Under the pieces are notes generated by a model. It was not told the origin of the DNA. It did not search any database and was given only the letters and a program-made list of their open reading frames with translations. The translations under genes and the position numbers were made by a program. Positions 42,684 through 52,527 of a stretch of 64,000 nucleotides of DNA are shown one piece after another (position 1 is the first letter of the stretch; each line of letters begins with the position of its first letter). Source of the DNA: an uncultured Alphaproteobacteria bacterium (GTDB taxonomy: Bacteria > Pseudomonadota > Alphaproteobacteria > Micropepsales > Micropepsaceae); the NCBI GenBank assembly GCA_902826695.1, contig CADEFU010000004.1:124001-188000 (forward strand), read 5' to 3'.

Positions 42684-43490
42684 ATGGACACGCCGACGAA
42701 CCTGAAGAGCATCGACGCGCTGCTCGCCATCATGGCCAAGCTCCGGGCACCCGAGGGTGGGTGCCCCTGGGACGTGGAGCAGACCTTCGCGACCATCGCC
42801 CCCTACACCATCGAAGAGGCCTACGAGGTCGCTGACGCGATCGAGCGCAACGACATGGGCGCCTTGAAGGACGAACTCGGCGACTTGCTCTTCCAAGTCG
42901 TCTTCCACGCCCAGATGGCCAGCGAGGCGAAGGCCTTCACCTTCGCGGATGTGGTCGAAGCGATCTCGCAAAAGATGCTGCGCCGCCACCCGCACGTGTT
43001 TGGCGAGGCGGACGTCAAGACGGCCGAAGCCCAAACCATCGCATGGGAAGAGCATAAAAAGCGTGAACGCGCCGCGCGCCCCGACAACGGCGCCAGCATC
43101 CTGGACGACGTACCACTGCCCTCCCCTGCCCTGACTCGCGCTTTAAAACTCCAGAAACGAATGGCGAGCGTCGGCTTCGATTGGCGCGAGCGGGCCCCTA
43201 TCCTGGACAAACTGAAGGAAGAGATCGCGGAACTGACCGTCGAGATTGACGCCGGCGCGCCAAAGGCGAAGCTCGCCGACGAACTCGGCGATATCTTGTT
43301 CGTCTGCGCGAACCTGGCGCGCCATCTCGGTGTCGATCCGGAGGAGGCTCTCCGCGGCACGAACGCTAAGGTCGTCCGGCGCTTCAAACACATAGAGGCG
43401 ACGATCAAAACGTCCGGTCGCCAGCTCGGCGAGGTCTCGCTTGAGGACATGGACGCCGCTTGGGACGACGCAAAACGCCTGGAACGTTAG
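42684..43490 (+). CDS. mazG: Nucleoside triphosphate pyrophosphohydrolase
   Basis: 268 residues; hydrolyses (d)NTPs to monophosphates as a house-cleaning enzyme. Two MazG repeats: CPWDVEQTFATIAPYTIEEAYEVADAIE with DELGDLLFQVVFHAQMA, and a second ELTVEIDAGAPKAKLADELGDILFVCANLARHL. The family Glu and Asp metal ligands (EExxE/ELGD) are present in both. Its stop overlaps the hflX stop on the opposite strand by 4 bp. Confidence 0.95.
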   Translation: MDTPTNLKSIDALLAIMAKLRAPEGGCPWDVEQTFATIAPYTIEEAYEVADAIERNDMGALKDELGDLLFQVVFHAQMASEAKAFTFADVVEAISQKMLRRHPHVFGEADVKTAEAQTIAWEEHKKRERAARPDNGASILDDVPLPSPALTRALKLQKRMASVGFDWRERAPILDKLKEEIAELTVEIDAGAPKAKLADELGDILFVCANLARHLGVDPEEALRGTNAKVVRRFKHIEATIKTSGRQLGEVSLEDMDAAWDDAKRLER

Positions 43491-44821
43491 TGCCGTACCA
43501 GACGCGTGCCGTACCGGCGCTCAAACTTCGGCAAGGCCGCGCCGGCAATCGCCACGCGTAGCTTGATGCGGCCCTTCGCGTCGCTGGTGCGTTTAAGTAC
43601 GTCGCCGTTTTCATACGCCCACGCGATATCGGCACCGGCGTCCGGCTCAAGCCGCAATTCCGCCTCGATCGCATTCGCTGCCAACGTTGCATCGATCATG
43701 GCCAGCAGCTTGTCGAACCCTTCGCCGGTCAACGCCGATACCGCTACGCTGCGCGGCTCGCGCTTGCCGTTCGCGGCGGTGGGACGCTCGGCCTCCGGAA
43801 TGAGATCGATCTTGTTCCAAACCTCGATCATGGCATTCTGCGCGACTTCGCCCACGCCGAGTTCGCTCAGCACGTCGAGCACGTCATCCTTTTGCGCTTG
43901 GGCGTCCGGGTGGCTGATGTCGCGTACGTGCAGCAGCAAGTCTGCTTCCAGCACCTCTTCCAGCGTCGCACGGAACGCGGCGACGAGCTGCGTCGGCAGG
44001 TCGGAGATGAAACCCACAGTGTCGGAGAGAATGATCCGCCGCTTGGACGGCAGCACGAGCCCGCGCATCGTGGGATCAAGCGTCGCGAACAGCTGATCCT
44101 TCGCCATCACCTCGGCGCTGGTCAGGCGATTGAAGAGCGTGCTCTTGCCGGCGTTCGTGTAGCCGACGAGTGCCACCACCGGAAACGGCACGCGCTTACG
44201 CGCCTCGCGGTGCAGCTGCCGCGTACGTTTCACGTCTTCCAGTTCGCGCTTCAGCTTCGCGATCCGGTCGCCGATCGCGCGCCGGTCGGCTTCGATCTGC
44301 GTTTCACCCGGACCGCCCAAGAAGCCGAAACCACCGCGCTGCCGTTCCAAGTGGGTCCACGACCGCACGAGACGGCCCTTCTGATAGCTCAGATGCGCAA
44401 GTTCAACTTGCAGCCGGCCCTCCGCCGTCCGCGCGCGCTCGCCAAAGATCTCGAGGATCAACCCGGTGCGATCGAGCACCTTCGTGTTCCACGCCTTCTC
44501 AAGATTGCGCTGCTGCACAGGCGTTAGCTGCCCGTCGCAAATCACGAGCTCGGGCTTCTCGGCCGCGCACAGCGCCTTCAGCTCATCCACCTTCCCCTTC
44601 CCGATCAACGTCGCAGGGCGTGGCTCGGCGAGGGGCGCGGGCAGGGCCGCGACGACATCAAGGTCGATCGCGCGCGCAAGTCCCTTTGCCTCCTCGAGGC
44701 GGGCCTCAAGCGAGCGCGGCTCATCCGAGCGCTTCAGAAATGGATGCACGACGATCGCGCGGCGGGAACCTTGGTTCCAATCGCCGAACGATCGACCGCG
44801 TGACGGTTCGATCAAATCCAA
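43487..44821 (-). CDS. hflX: GTPase HflX
   Basis: 444 residues; ribosome-associated GTPase that rescues stalled or hibernating 50S subunits. N-terminal HflX domain (ARLEEAKGLARAIDLDVV, LIGKGKVDELKALC, DGQLTPVQQRNLEKAW), then G1 GYTNAGKSTLF, G3 DTVGF and G4 NKID. The track start is a TTG at 44821 with no clear ribosome binding site; an in-frame later start is possible. It is 13 bp behind hfq, the classical alphaproteobacterial hfq-hflX operon. Confidence 0.95.
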   Translation of the reverse strand: MDLIEPSRGRSFGDWNQGSRRAIVVHPFLKRSDEPRSLEARLEEAKGLARAIDLDVVAALPAPLAEPRPATLIGKGKVDELKALCAAEKPELVICDGQLTPVQQRNLEKAWNTKVLDRTGLILEIFGERARTAEGRLQVELAHLSYQKGRLVRSWTHLERQRGGFGFLGGPGETQIEADRRAIGDRIAKLKRELEDVKRTRQLHREARKRVPFPVVALVGYTNAGKSTLFNRLTSAEVMAKDQLFATLDPTMRGLVLPSKRRIILSDTVGFISDLPTQLVAAFRATLEEVLEADLLLHVRDISHPDAQAQKDDVLDVLSELGVGEVAQNAMIEVWNKIDLIPEAERPTAANGKREPRSVAVSALTGEGFDKLLAMIDATLAANAIEAELRLEPDAGADIAWAYENGDVLKRTSDAKGRIKLRVAIAGAALPKFERRYGTRLVRH

Positions 44822-44834
44822 ATGCCTAAAAGTG

Positions 44835-45089
44835 TCAGTGCGCCGCTTCGGCTTCCGGGGTTTCCTGCTCGAACAGCGGAACCGGAACCGACGGCATCAC
44901 GGTCGATATAGCGTGCTTATAGACCAGCTGCGAGTGGCCATCCCGGCGCAGCAGCACGCAGAAATTGTCGAACCACGTGATGATGCCCTGCAGCTTTACC
45001 CCGTTGACCAGAAAAATGGTCAAGGGTGCTTTGTTCTTGCGACAGGCGTTTAGGAACGTGTCTTGAAGGTTCTGCTGTCGTTCACTCAT
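44835..45089 (-). CDS. hfq: RNA chaperone Hfq
   Basis: 84 residues from [14 protein letters not shown]; an upstream start at 45149 would add 20 residues and is rejected. Sm1 ([36 protein letters not shown]) and Sm2 ([11 protein letters not shown]) motifs are complete. Forms a hexamer that pairs small RNAs with mRNAs. Typical length for the class. Confidence 0.96.
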   Translation of the reverse strand: MSERQQNLQDTFLNACRKNKAPLTIFLVNGVKLQGIITWFDNFCVLLRRDGHSQLVYKHAISTVMPSVPVPLFEQETPEAEAAH

Positions 45090-45275
45090 GGGTTGGCCCC
45101 ATTTTTCACTGGCTAAGCCCCGATACACGCGGGGTTCCCGGAGTCGCAACTCAATCAGACGAATACGACAGGCATACGACGACGCGACTCAAATCACCCG
45201 CATACCCGTTGTCGGTGAAAATGGACGAGCCGTAAGAAAGGAGCAAGTGCGAACGCCGCGAGGTACCAGCGTTAA

Positions 45276-46124
45276 CTAGCGAGTAGACCAGTACTCTTTG
45301 CCGATTCTGGCAGTCACCGTGCCTGGTTTCCCGTCACCGACGGCCTGACCATCGATTTTTGTGACGGATAGCACACCGAAGGAAGCTGCGGATATGAAGG
45401 CCTCCCGTGCGCGCTTGGCCTCCGCGATGCTGAACGCTCGCTCCTCAAAATTCACACCCAATTGCCGACAAAACGGTCCGATTTCGCCGCGGGTCACGCC
45501 TGGTAGGATCGCGTGACTTAGCGCACGCGTACGCAACACGCCGTGCTCATCCACGATCCAAGCGGTGGTCGATGCGCCTTCCGTCACCAACCCATCGCGG
45601 TCGACAAACCAACACTCAAACGCGCCGGCCTCGCGCGCAGCCTGCTTCGCGAGCACGTTCGCAAGCAAACCAGTGGACTTGATATCGCACCGCGCCCAAC
45701 GGCTCTCGGGTTGCGTGATGACCGCGACGCCCTTCTGGTTCAGCGCCTCATACTTCCCGATATCGAGCGCTCGCGCCGTGACGACAAGCGTTGGCTTCAC
45801 GTTCGCGGCGGGAAACCCATGATCGCGCCGCGCGACACCGCGCGATATCTGCAAATAGACGAGCCCATCGAGCACTCGGTTGCGCCGGACCGTCTCGCGC
45901 ATCACGTGCCGGACCTGCCGCTCACCGATCGGCCACGCGATCTTGAGTTCGCCAAGCGACCGCGCGAGCCGCGCCATATGCGGCTCCTCATCGATAAGAA
46001 CCCCGTCGCGGATGGCGCACACCTCGTACACCCCATCCGCAAACTGAAACCCGCGATCCTCGATCGCGACCGCAGCACGGGCAAAGGGCACGTAGCGCCC
46101 ATTCACATAAGCGACGCGGCTCAT
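45276..46124 (-). CDS. dat: D-amino-acid aminotransferase (PLP fold class IV)
   Basis: 282 residues; transfers amino groups between D-amino acids and 2-oxo acids. Catalytic-lysine region DIKSTGLLANVLAKQAAREAGA, and the PLP phosphate-binding GLVTEGASTTAWIVDEHG. The start MSRVAYVNGRYVPFARAAVAIEDRGFQFADGVYEV is standard. Its start overlaps the ntrX stop by one base, the usual arrangement ntrX-dat-hfq in alphaproteobacteria. Confidence 0.92.
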   Translation of the reverse strand: MSRVAYVNGRYVPFARAAVAIEDRGFQFADGVYEVCAIRDGVLIDEEPHMARLARSLGELKIAWPIGERQVRHVMRETVRRNRVLDGLVYLQISRGVARRDHGFPAANVKPTLVVTARALDIGKYEALNQKGVAVITQPESRWARCDIKSTGLLANVLAKQAAREAGAFECWFVDRDGLVTEGASTTAWIVDEHGVLRTRALSHAILPGVTRGEIGPFCRQLGVNFEERAFSIAEAKRAREAFISAASFGVLSVTKIDGQAVGDGKPGTVTARIGKEYWSTR

Positions 46125-47548
46125 TACCCGATCATATCGTCGCCACGGCCGCCGGTGTTGATGCCGAGCGACTTGAGCTTGCGGTGCAGCGCCGAACGCT
46201 CCATCCCGATGAAGGCCGCCGTGCGCGAGATGTTGCCGCCAAAGCGGTTGATCTGCGCAAGTAGATACTCCTTCTCGAACATTTCGCGCGCGTCGCGCAG
46301 CGGCAGCGCAATGATGCGCTCGCTGCCCGCGCCCTGGCTCACCGCCGGAGTCGAGTTGCCGACGTCCGCCGGCAGCATCTCCGCCGTGATGACGCTGTCA
46401 GGGTCATCCGCCGCCAAGATCATCAAGCGCTCGACGTTGTTGCGCAGCTGCCGGATGTTGCCCGGCCAATTGTGCGCTTGCAGCGCCGCCATCGCATCGT
46501 CGCCGACCTTGCGCGGCTGCAAGCCCGTAGCGCCGGCGATCCGCTGCATAAAGTGCTCGATCAGCATCGGGATATCCTCGCGGCGCTCGACCAGCGGCGG
46601 TACCCGGATACCCACCACGTTCAAGCGATGGAACAAATCTTCGCGCAGACGCCCGTCCTGAATCTCCGTGCGCGCATCAGCCGAACACGACGAGATCACC
46701 CGCACGTCCACCTGTACACGCTGGCCGCCACCGACCCGCGTAAAGTTCTGCTCGACCAGAACGCGCAGGATCTTGCCCTGCGTTTCAAGCGGCATGTCCG
46801 GCACTTCGTCCAGGAACAGCGTGCCGCCATGTGCCTGCTCGAACAAGCCAACCTTGCGCCCGCCTTCGCTCGCGCCCTCAACACCGAACAGCTCGATCTC
46901 CATCCGTTCGGGCTGGATCGTTGCGCAGTTGATCGTGATGAACGGGCTCTTCTGCCGGCGCGACTTCGCATGCAGCAGTCGTGCGACAACCTCTTTGCCC
47001 GATCCCGGCCCGCCTGAAATCATCACGCGGCTGTTCGTCGGCCCGATCTTCTCGATCAACTGGCGCAGTTGGCCGATCGCATGGCTTTGCCCCACGAGAT
47101 CGAAATCGTCCCACAGACGCTCTCTCAGGGATTCGTTTTCCCGTCGAAGACGTTGCGCCTCCAGGGCGCGTTCGACCGTCAGCAAAATGCGGTCTGCTTT
47201 GAAGGGCTTTTCGACGAAGTCGTAAGCGCCCTTTCTGATTGCCGTGACTGCGGTCTCGATGTTGCCGTGGCCCGAGATAACGAGCACCGGCAGATCTGGA
47301 TTGTCCTTCTTGATCTCATCCAGCACCTGCAACCCGTCGAGCCGGCTGCCCTGCAGCCAGATGTCGAGGATCACGAGCGCGGGCCTGCGCGAGCGCACCT
47401 CACGCAGCGCGCCGTCGCTATCGCCGGCGAGGCGCGTGCTGTAGCCCTCGTCGGAAAGGATGCCAGCGACGAGTTCGCGGATGTCCGCCTCGTCGTCCAC
47501 AATCAGGATATCAAGCGCTTGGAGTGCGCCGTTCTTGCTCATTGTCAT
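46124..47548 (-). CDS. ntrX: NtrX-type sigma-54-family response regulator
   Basis: 474 residues. Receiver domain with LIVDDEADIRELVAG and phospho-acceptor Asp in LVILDIWLQGS; AAA+ central domain (ISGGPGSGKEVVAR Walker A-like, LFLDEVPDMP Walker B); C-terminal Fis-type helix-turn-helix (ISRTAAFIGMERSALHRKLKSLG). The GAFTGA-type sigma-54 loop seen in NtrC homologues is not recognisable (FGVEGASEGGRKVGLFEQA instead), as is usual for NtrX. Pairs with NtrY and overlaps it by 4 bp. Role in nitrogen, redox and envelope signalling is family knowledge. Confidence 0.94.
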   Translation of the reverse strand: MTMSKNGALQALDILIVDDEADIRELVAGILSDEGYSTRLAGDSDGALREVRSRRPALVILDIWLQGSRLDGLQVLDEIKKDNPDLPVLVISGHGNIETAVTAIRKGAYDFVEKPFKADRILLTVERALEAQRLRRENESLRERLWDDFDLVGQSHAIGQLRQLIEKIGPTNSRVMISGGPGSGKEVVARLLHAKSRRQKSPFITINCATIQPERMEIELFGVEGASEGGRKVGLFEQAHGGTLFLDEVPDMPLETQGKILRVLVEQNFTRVGGGQRVQVDVRVISSCSADARTEIQDGRLREDLFHRLNVVGIRVPPLVERREDIPMLIEHFMQRIAGATGLQPRKVGDDAMAALQAHNWPGNIRQLRNNVERLMILAADDPDSVITAEMLPADVGNSTPAVSQGAGSERIIALPLRDAREMFEKEYLLAQINRFGGNISRTAAFIGMERSALHRKLKSLGINTGGRGDDMIG

Positions 47549-49872
47549 TCACCTGCGAGTTTGACTGCGGGGCTAAGGCGCCGCGGAAAGGTAAGCCTGA
47601 CCAGCGCCCCGCTTTCGCGCGGAGCACCGGTTTCGTCAGTCACAGGCGCGTCCTCAAGCGTGAGCGCGCCTTTGTGGTCTTCCATAATCTTCTTCACGAT
47701 CGCAAGGCCAAGACCGGTGCCCTTTGCCCGCTTCGTGACATAAGGCTCCGTCAGCCGGTTGCGGTCTTCCTTCGGTAATCCGACGCCGTTGTCCACGACC
47801 TCGACCCCAACACCAGCCGAATCCTCTACCAAGCGAATCTCGATCCGCCCTCCTTCGCGAAGCGGCTGCTCTTCGTCGCCCTCTTTGCCGAACTTCCCCC
47901 GCACGGCTTCGCCCGCATTCTTGAGCACGTTCGTCAGTGCCTGACTGACCAGCCGCCCGTCGCACTCGACGCTGATCGGCTCGTCCGGCGTCAGAAGCGC
48001 AAACGTGATCTGCGGCAGCGCGACGCGCTGCAAGAACACGGCATGCCGGATCAGTTCACCGATGTCTTCGTCCTTCATCACCGGCTGCGGCATGCGTGCA
48101 AACGACGAGAACTCGTCCACCATTCGCCCGATGTCGCCCACCTGACGAATAATCGTCTGCGTGCACTGCTCGAACACTTCAGGGTCCGTCGCGATTTCCT
48201 TCTTGTACTTGCGCCGCAGCCGTTCCGCCGAGAGCTGAATGGGCGTCAGGGGATTCTTGATTTCATGCGCGATGCGCCGCGCGACATCCGCCCACGCCGA
48301 CGTCCGCTGCGCCGAAATCAGATCCGTGATGTCGTCGAACGTCACCACAAACCCGCGATCGTCCTCACTCGCGCGCTCGCGCGTGACCGTCACCGTAAAG
48401 TTTCGCGTTTTGCCCCCGCGCGCGATATCGACGTGGCCCTGTACCCGCGCTTCCGTCCCCGTCAGCGCCCGCTTGACCAGTTCGCCGACCTCAGGAACGA
48501 CGTCGCTCAAATCCTTTCCGATGAGGTCATCTCGGTTGGCGCTAAGCAGCAACAGAGCCGACCGGTTGACCACATCGGATCTACCCTGCCCGTCAAGGCC
48601 GACAACGCCCGCGGAAACGCCCGACAGAACAGCTTCGGTAAAGCGTGTGCGCTGCTCCGCATGGCGGTGCGACTCGACCAGCTCGTTGCGCTGGCTCTGA
48701 AGTTGCGCCGTCATTCGATTGAACGCACGGCCGAGCGAGGCCAACTCGTCGTCATCGTCGGCAAGCATCACGCGCGCCGCGAGGTCGCCTTCCGACACCC
48801 TTTCGGCTGCACCAATAAGCCGCCCTATCGGCATCACCAAGCGGTTCGCAACGCCAAGGCCGATCCAACTTGCGCCGAAGAGAACCAGGAACGCGACGAT
48901 CCCGTACATCAGTACGAACGTGGCCTGAACGGAGTCGCGGTCTTTCTCGAGTTTGTTGTAGTTCTCGACGACGCTGTTGGTGTTCTTGATGAACTCGAGA
49001 ATCTTCGGGTTCACATCGCGGGCAAGAACGACAAACATGTCCTCGCCGGTCACCTCGTGAACGTTCAGCTTGGCGATCGCTCTCACCAGGCCATTCTCGT
49101 TGTCGACAACGACAACCGTCTCGCCGCTGCGCGCGCGATCCACTTCGTCGGATGCTGGCGGATCGATGGATGTCGCAAACCCTCCGCCCCAGGTGTCGCG
49201 TTCCTGTGGCAGGTTCCGATCGCGGCTCACAAACACTTTGATGTCCGCACGCACGCGCTTCGACAGAGCCTCAAGGTAGGCGTTGAGCTTGCCGGTCGCC
49301 AAATCGAGCGGAGTCAGAAGATTCAAGTTCGACGTTGCGAAGTCCATCTCGCTGCGGATCTTGTCCGTGTGCTCATCCGCATAGGCGCTTGTCACGGATA
49401 CGGCATTGTCCACGACCGACCGGACGCCACCGCTAAACCAAGCTTCCATCGCCAGATTGATCGTGACCGCCGCGGCGCCTGCCGTCAGCACGACGGGAAT
49501 GATCGCGATCAGGCTAAAGATTGTAACCAGGCGCCCATGCAGTCGGGTGCCCGCAGTGCCCGAGCGTCGTCCCGCCCAGATGCGCACCAGTCGCCCGAGA
49601 ACGAGCGCGACAAGCGCCAACAGCAAGAACGCATCGATGATGATGAGATAAAGTTGAACCCCCGGCGCTGTCGGCTCGATGGGCGTTGACCCGGTGAGGA
49701 TCAAGTAGGTCACGACAACGGCAACGAACGCCGCGGCCACGACGACATAGGAAAGAACCGACGTCCGGGCGACCCAGAAGAAGTTTCGCTGCAGCCAATC
49801 CTGGCCGTGGTCTGGTGCCTGTTGGACGGTCATGCGTCGAAGCTGGGACCTACCCCTGTGCGAAATCTGCAA
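47545..49872 (-). CDS. ntrY: NtrY-type membrane sensor histidine kinase
   Basis: 775 residues. Four predicted helices (SVLSYVVVAAAFVAVVVTYLIL, QLYLIIIDAFLLLALVALVL, GRLVTIFSLIAIIPVVLTAGAAAVTI and FVLMYGIVAFLVLFGASWIG) bracket a periplasmic region; HAMP (LVMPIGRLIGAAERVSEGDLAARV), PAS (ERTRFTEAVLSGVSAGVVGLDGQGRSDVVN), and DHp with phospho-His in [15 protein letters not shown]; HATPase with DNGVGLPKEDR and KGTGLGLAIV. Cognate partner of NtrX. Confidence 0.94.
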   Translation of the reverse strand: MQISHRGRSQLRRMTVQQAPDHGQDWLQRNFFWVARTSVLSYVVVAAAFVAVVVTYLILTGSTPIEPTAPGVQLYLIIIDAFLLLALVALVLGRLVRIWAGRRSGTAGTRLHGRLVTIFSLIAIIPVVLTAGAAAVTINLAMEAWFSGGVRSVVDNAVSVTSAYADEHTDKIRSEMDFATSNLNLLTPLDLATGKLNAYLEALSKRVRADIKVFVSRDRNLPQERDTWGGGFATSIDPPASDEVDRARSGETVVVVDNENGLVRAIAKLNVHEVTGEDMFVVLARDVNPKILEFIKNTNSVVENYNKLEKDRDSVQATFVLMYGIVAFLVLFGASWIGLGVANRLVMPIGRLIGAAERVSEGDLAARVMLADDDDELASLGRAFNRMTAQLQSQRNELVESHRHAEQRTRFTEAVLSGVSAGVVGLDGQGRSDVVNRSALLLLSANRDDLIGKDLSDVVPEVGELVKRALTGTEARVQGHVDIARGGKTRNFTVTVTRERASEDDRGFVVTFDDITDLISAQRTSAWADVARRIAHEIKNPLTPIQLSAERLRRKYKKEIATDPEVFEQCTQTIIRQVGDIGRMVDEFSSFARMPQPVMKDEDIGELIRHAVFLQRVALPQITFALLTPDEPISVECDGRLVSQALTNVLKNAGEAVRGKFGKEGDEEQPLREGGRIEIRLVEDSAGVGVEVVDNGVGLPKEDRNRLTEPYVTKRAKGTGLGLAIVKKIMEDHKGALTLEDAPVTDETGAPRESGALVRLTFPRRLSPAVKLAGE

Positions 49873-49960
49873 CGTATGGTTTCAGCCACACTCGGGTGTC
49901 TTTCCGGTGTCATTGTACCCGGATGACTACAGTGTTGCCGATTTTCGTTGCGGTGTTACA

Positions 49961-51400
49961 TCACTTGAAACCCCTCAACAGGGGAATGTCAAGGCTACGA
50001 ATCTTCGCCCGGAGGGTATTCCGGTTAACCCCGAGGATTTCGGCGGCTTTGATTTGGTTTCCGCCGGTCAGCCCGAGGCACATAGAAATCAGCGGGCGTT
50101 CCACCTCGCGCAGGGTGCGCTCATAGAGCCCCGGTTGCGGCAGCCGTCCACTCATCTTCTGCACCTGCGAAACGAGGTAGCGCTCGACAATCGCGCTGAG
50201 CGGCTCGTCGCTCTCTTTCCCGGTCGCGGTCTCCAAGACCGCCTGCTCGCGCACCTCGGCCTCCACCATCTCCGCTTTGATCGTCGTGTCTGAATGCAGG
50301 GCCACGAGCCTACGCACCACGTTCTCAAGCTCGCGCACATTCCCGGGCCAACGATAGTGCCGCAACGCTTCGAGCGCGCCCGGATCGACGGTCTTCTGCG
50401 GCATACCCTCGCGCTCTGCCAGCTTCAAGAAGTGGCGCACGAGGTCGGGAATATCCTCCAGCCGGTCGCGCAGGGGCGGCAGCCGCATCGGTACGACGTT
50501 GAGGCGGAAGAACAAATCCTCCCGGAACAAGCCTTGATGAATGAGCTGCCGCAAGTCGCGATGCGTTGCCGCAACAATACGCACATTCGCCTTGATCGCC
50601 TGCCGCCCGCCGACAGGCGTAAACTCGCCCTCCTGCAGAACGCGCAAGAGGCGCGTCTGCGCCTCCATCGGCATGTCGCCAACCTCGTCGAGGAACAGCG
50701 TGCCGCCGTCCGCCTGCTCGAACTTGCCGGGCGAGCGTGCGGTCGCGCCTGGGAAAGCCCCGCGCTCATGCCCGAACAGCTCGCTCTCAATCATCTCGCG
50801 CGGTATTGCGGCCATGCTGACCGCCACGAACGGCCGATTTCGCCGCTTGCCGAAGTCATGCAATGCGCGCGCAACCAGCTCTTTGCCGGTGCCGGACTCG
50901 CCGCCAATGATCACGGTCAAATCCGTCTGCATCAGGCGCGCGATCACGCGGTAGATCTCCTGCATCGCAGGCGACCGGCCGACGAGTGGCAGATCTTCAT
51001 CCCGCTCGACGGTGTTGGAGACTTGTTTCTTCGCCTTGGTCTGCAGCGCCCGCTGCACCACCGTCGTCAGTTCATTCAAATCGAAGGGCTTCGGCAGATA
51101 CTCATACGCCCCGCGCTCCGCCGCCGTAATCGCCGTCATCAACGTGTTCTGCGCGCTCATCACGATGATCGGCAGATCCGGCCGCACTTTCTTCAACCGC
51201 GGAATCATATCGAATGCGTTCTCGTCAGGCATGATCACGTCCGTGACGACCAGATCCCCCTCCCCGGCCGAGGCCCATCGCCACAGCGTCGCCGCATTCC
51301 CCGTGGTTCGAACGAGATACCCTGCTCGCCCCAACGCTTGGTTCAACACGGTCCGGATCGCCGCATCGTCGTCCGCAACAAGAATTGTTCCAGCGTTCAT
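49961..51400 (-). CDS. ntrC: Nitrogen-regulation response regulator NtrC
   Basis: 479 residues. Receiver Asp in [19 protein letters not shown]+ domain with [15 protein letters not shown] (Walker A) and [21 protein letters not shown], in which the sigma-54 contact GAFTGA is altered to GAFPGA. Walker B is [12 protein letters not shown], and the C-terminal Fis-type helix-turn-helix is [20 protein letters not shown]. Activates glnA/glnK-type promoters with sigma-54. The T-to-P change in the GAFTGA loop is unusual and affects a residue critical for sigma-54 interaction in NtrC. ntrB lies 14 bp upstream. Confidence 0.93.
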   Translation of the reverse strand: MNAGTILVADDDAAIRTVLNQALGRAGYLVRTTGNAATLWRWASAGEGDLVVTDVIMPDENAFDMIPRLKKVRPDLPIIVMSAQNTLMTAITAAERGAYEYLPKPFDLNELTTVVQRALQTKAKKQVSNTVERDEDLPLVGRSPAMQEIYRVIARLMQTDLTVIIGGESGTGKELVARALHDFGKRRNRPFVAVSMAAIPREMIESELFGHERGAFPGATARSPGKFEQADGGTLFLDEVGDMPMEAQTRLLRVLQEGEFTPVGGRQAIKANVRIVAATHRDLRQLIHQGLFREDLFFRLNVVPMRLPPLRDRLEDIPDLVRHFLKLAEREGMPQKTVDPGALEALRHYRWPGNVRELENVVRRLVALHSDTTIKAEMVEAEVREQAVLETATGKESDEPLSAIVERYLVSQVQKMSGRLPQPGLYERTLREVERPLISMCLGLTGGNQIKAAEILGVNRNTLRAKIRSLDIPLLRGFK

Positions 51401-51414
51401 AGGCAGGCACTCCT

Positions 51415-52527
51415 CTAGCGATGCATGGGTAGGCGCAAACGAAACACCGTGCGTCGCGGTTCGGATTCACATTCAATCGTGCCGCCGTGATCGCTGACGA
51501 TCTTGGCGACAATGGCGAGGCCAAGCCCCGCCCCCTTCGGCTTCGAGCTCACAAACGGCTCGAACATCGATGTCTGCATCTCGGCCGGCACACCTGCACC
51601 GTTGTCGCGCACGCTCACCTCAAGCGGCAGCGCCAACCGGTCTCGCGATCCGCCAACGGTCAAATGCACGCCGGGCTTGAACGCCGTCGACAGAACGATT
51701 TCCGCGTCCTTGAAGCCCGTCACCGCATCCGCCGCGTTCTTGACCAAGTTCAACAGCACTTGGATCAAACGGTCTCGATCCCCCATCACCGGCGGCAACG
51801 ATGGATCGTAGTTGTCGGTAAAAACGATCCCGCGCCCGAAGCTGGACCTCGCCAGGTGCTTAACGTGATCCAGAACTTCGTGAATGTTCACCGGCCGCCC
51901 CTCGACAGGCCTGCGATCCGTAAACACCTCCATGCGGTCGACGAGCTTGCGGATCCGATCCGTCTCCTCGCAGATCAGCCGCGTCAGTGTACGGTCGCTC
52001 TCCGATGCATTCTGCTCGATCAGCTGCGCCGCCCCGCGAATGCCCGCCAGCGGATTTTTGATCTCGTGCGCCAGGATCGCAGCCATACTCGTGACCGACC
52101 GGGTCGCGTGCCGCTGGGTCAGCTGCCGATCCATCTTCTGGGCGATCGAACGCTCCTGAAACATCACGAGCACGCCGCCCGCAACGTCCACGATTGGCGA
52201 CAGATGCGCGTCTACCACTCGCGGGCTCAGCCGCGGCGTGGCGATCTCAACTTCGTATTCGCTGACAGTCACCCCGTGCTCGCGCACCTGACCGATCAGC
52301 GCCAGGATAGGACTCCCGAACGGCAGCACCGCCGAGAACGCCTGGCGTCGCAACACGGCCGCGCTCACGTCAAAAAACTGCTCCGCCGGTGGATTGACGA
52401 ACAGCACGGCACCGTTCCCATCGAGCGCGACGAGCGGATGCGGCACCGCCGCCAGGACCCCTTCCATGAGCAGAGCGGTGATCGGCGCCCTGGCTTCCTT
52501 CGTTTGTGAGGGGGCTTTTATGCTCAT
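51415..52527 (-). CDS. ntrB: Nitrogen-regulation sensor kinase NtrB
   Basis: 370 residues, cytoplasmic (no helix). PAS-like N-terminus ([26 protein letters not shown]), DHp phospho-His in [22 protein letters not shown], and HATPase with [40 protein letters not shown]. Phosphorylates or dephosphorylates NtrC under PII control. Its ATG overlaps the dusB stop by 4 bp (ATGA), the standard dusB(nifR3)-ntrB-ntrC order. Confidence 0.95.
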   Translation of the reverse strand: MSIKAPSQTKEARAPITALLMEGVLAAVPHPLVALDGNGAVLFVNPPAEQFFDVSAAVLRRQAFSAVLPFGSPILALIGQVREHGVTVSEYEVEIATPRLSPRVVDAHLSPIVDVAGGVLVMFQERSIAQKMDRQLTQRHATRSVTSMAAILAHEIKNPLAGIRGAAQLIEQNASESDRTLTRLICEETDRIRKLVDRMEVFTDRRPVEGRPVNIHEVLDHVKHLARSSFGRGIVFTDNYDPSLPPVMGDRDRLIQVLLNLVKNAADAVTGFKDAEIVLSTAFKPGVHLTVGGSRDRLALPLEVSVRDNGAGVPAEMQTSMFEPFVSSKPKGAGLGLAIVAKIVSDHGGTIECESEPRRTVFRLRLPMHR

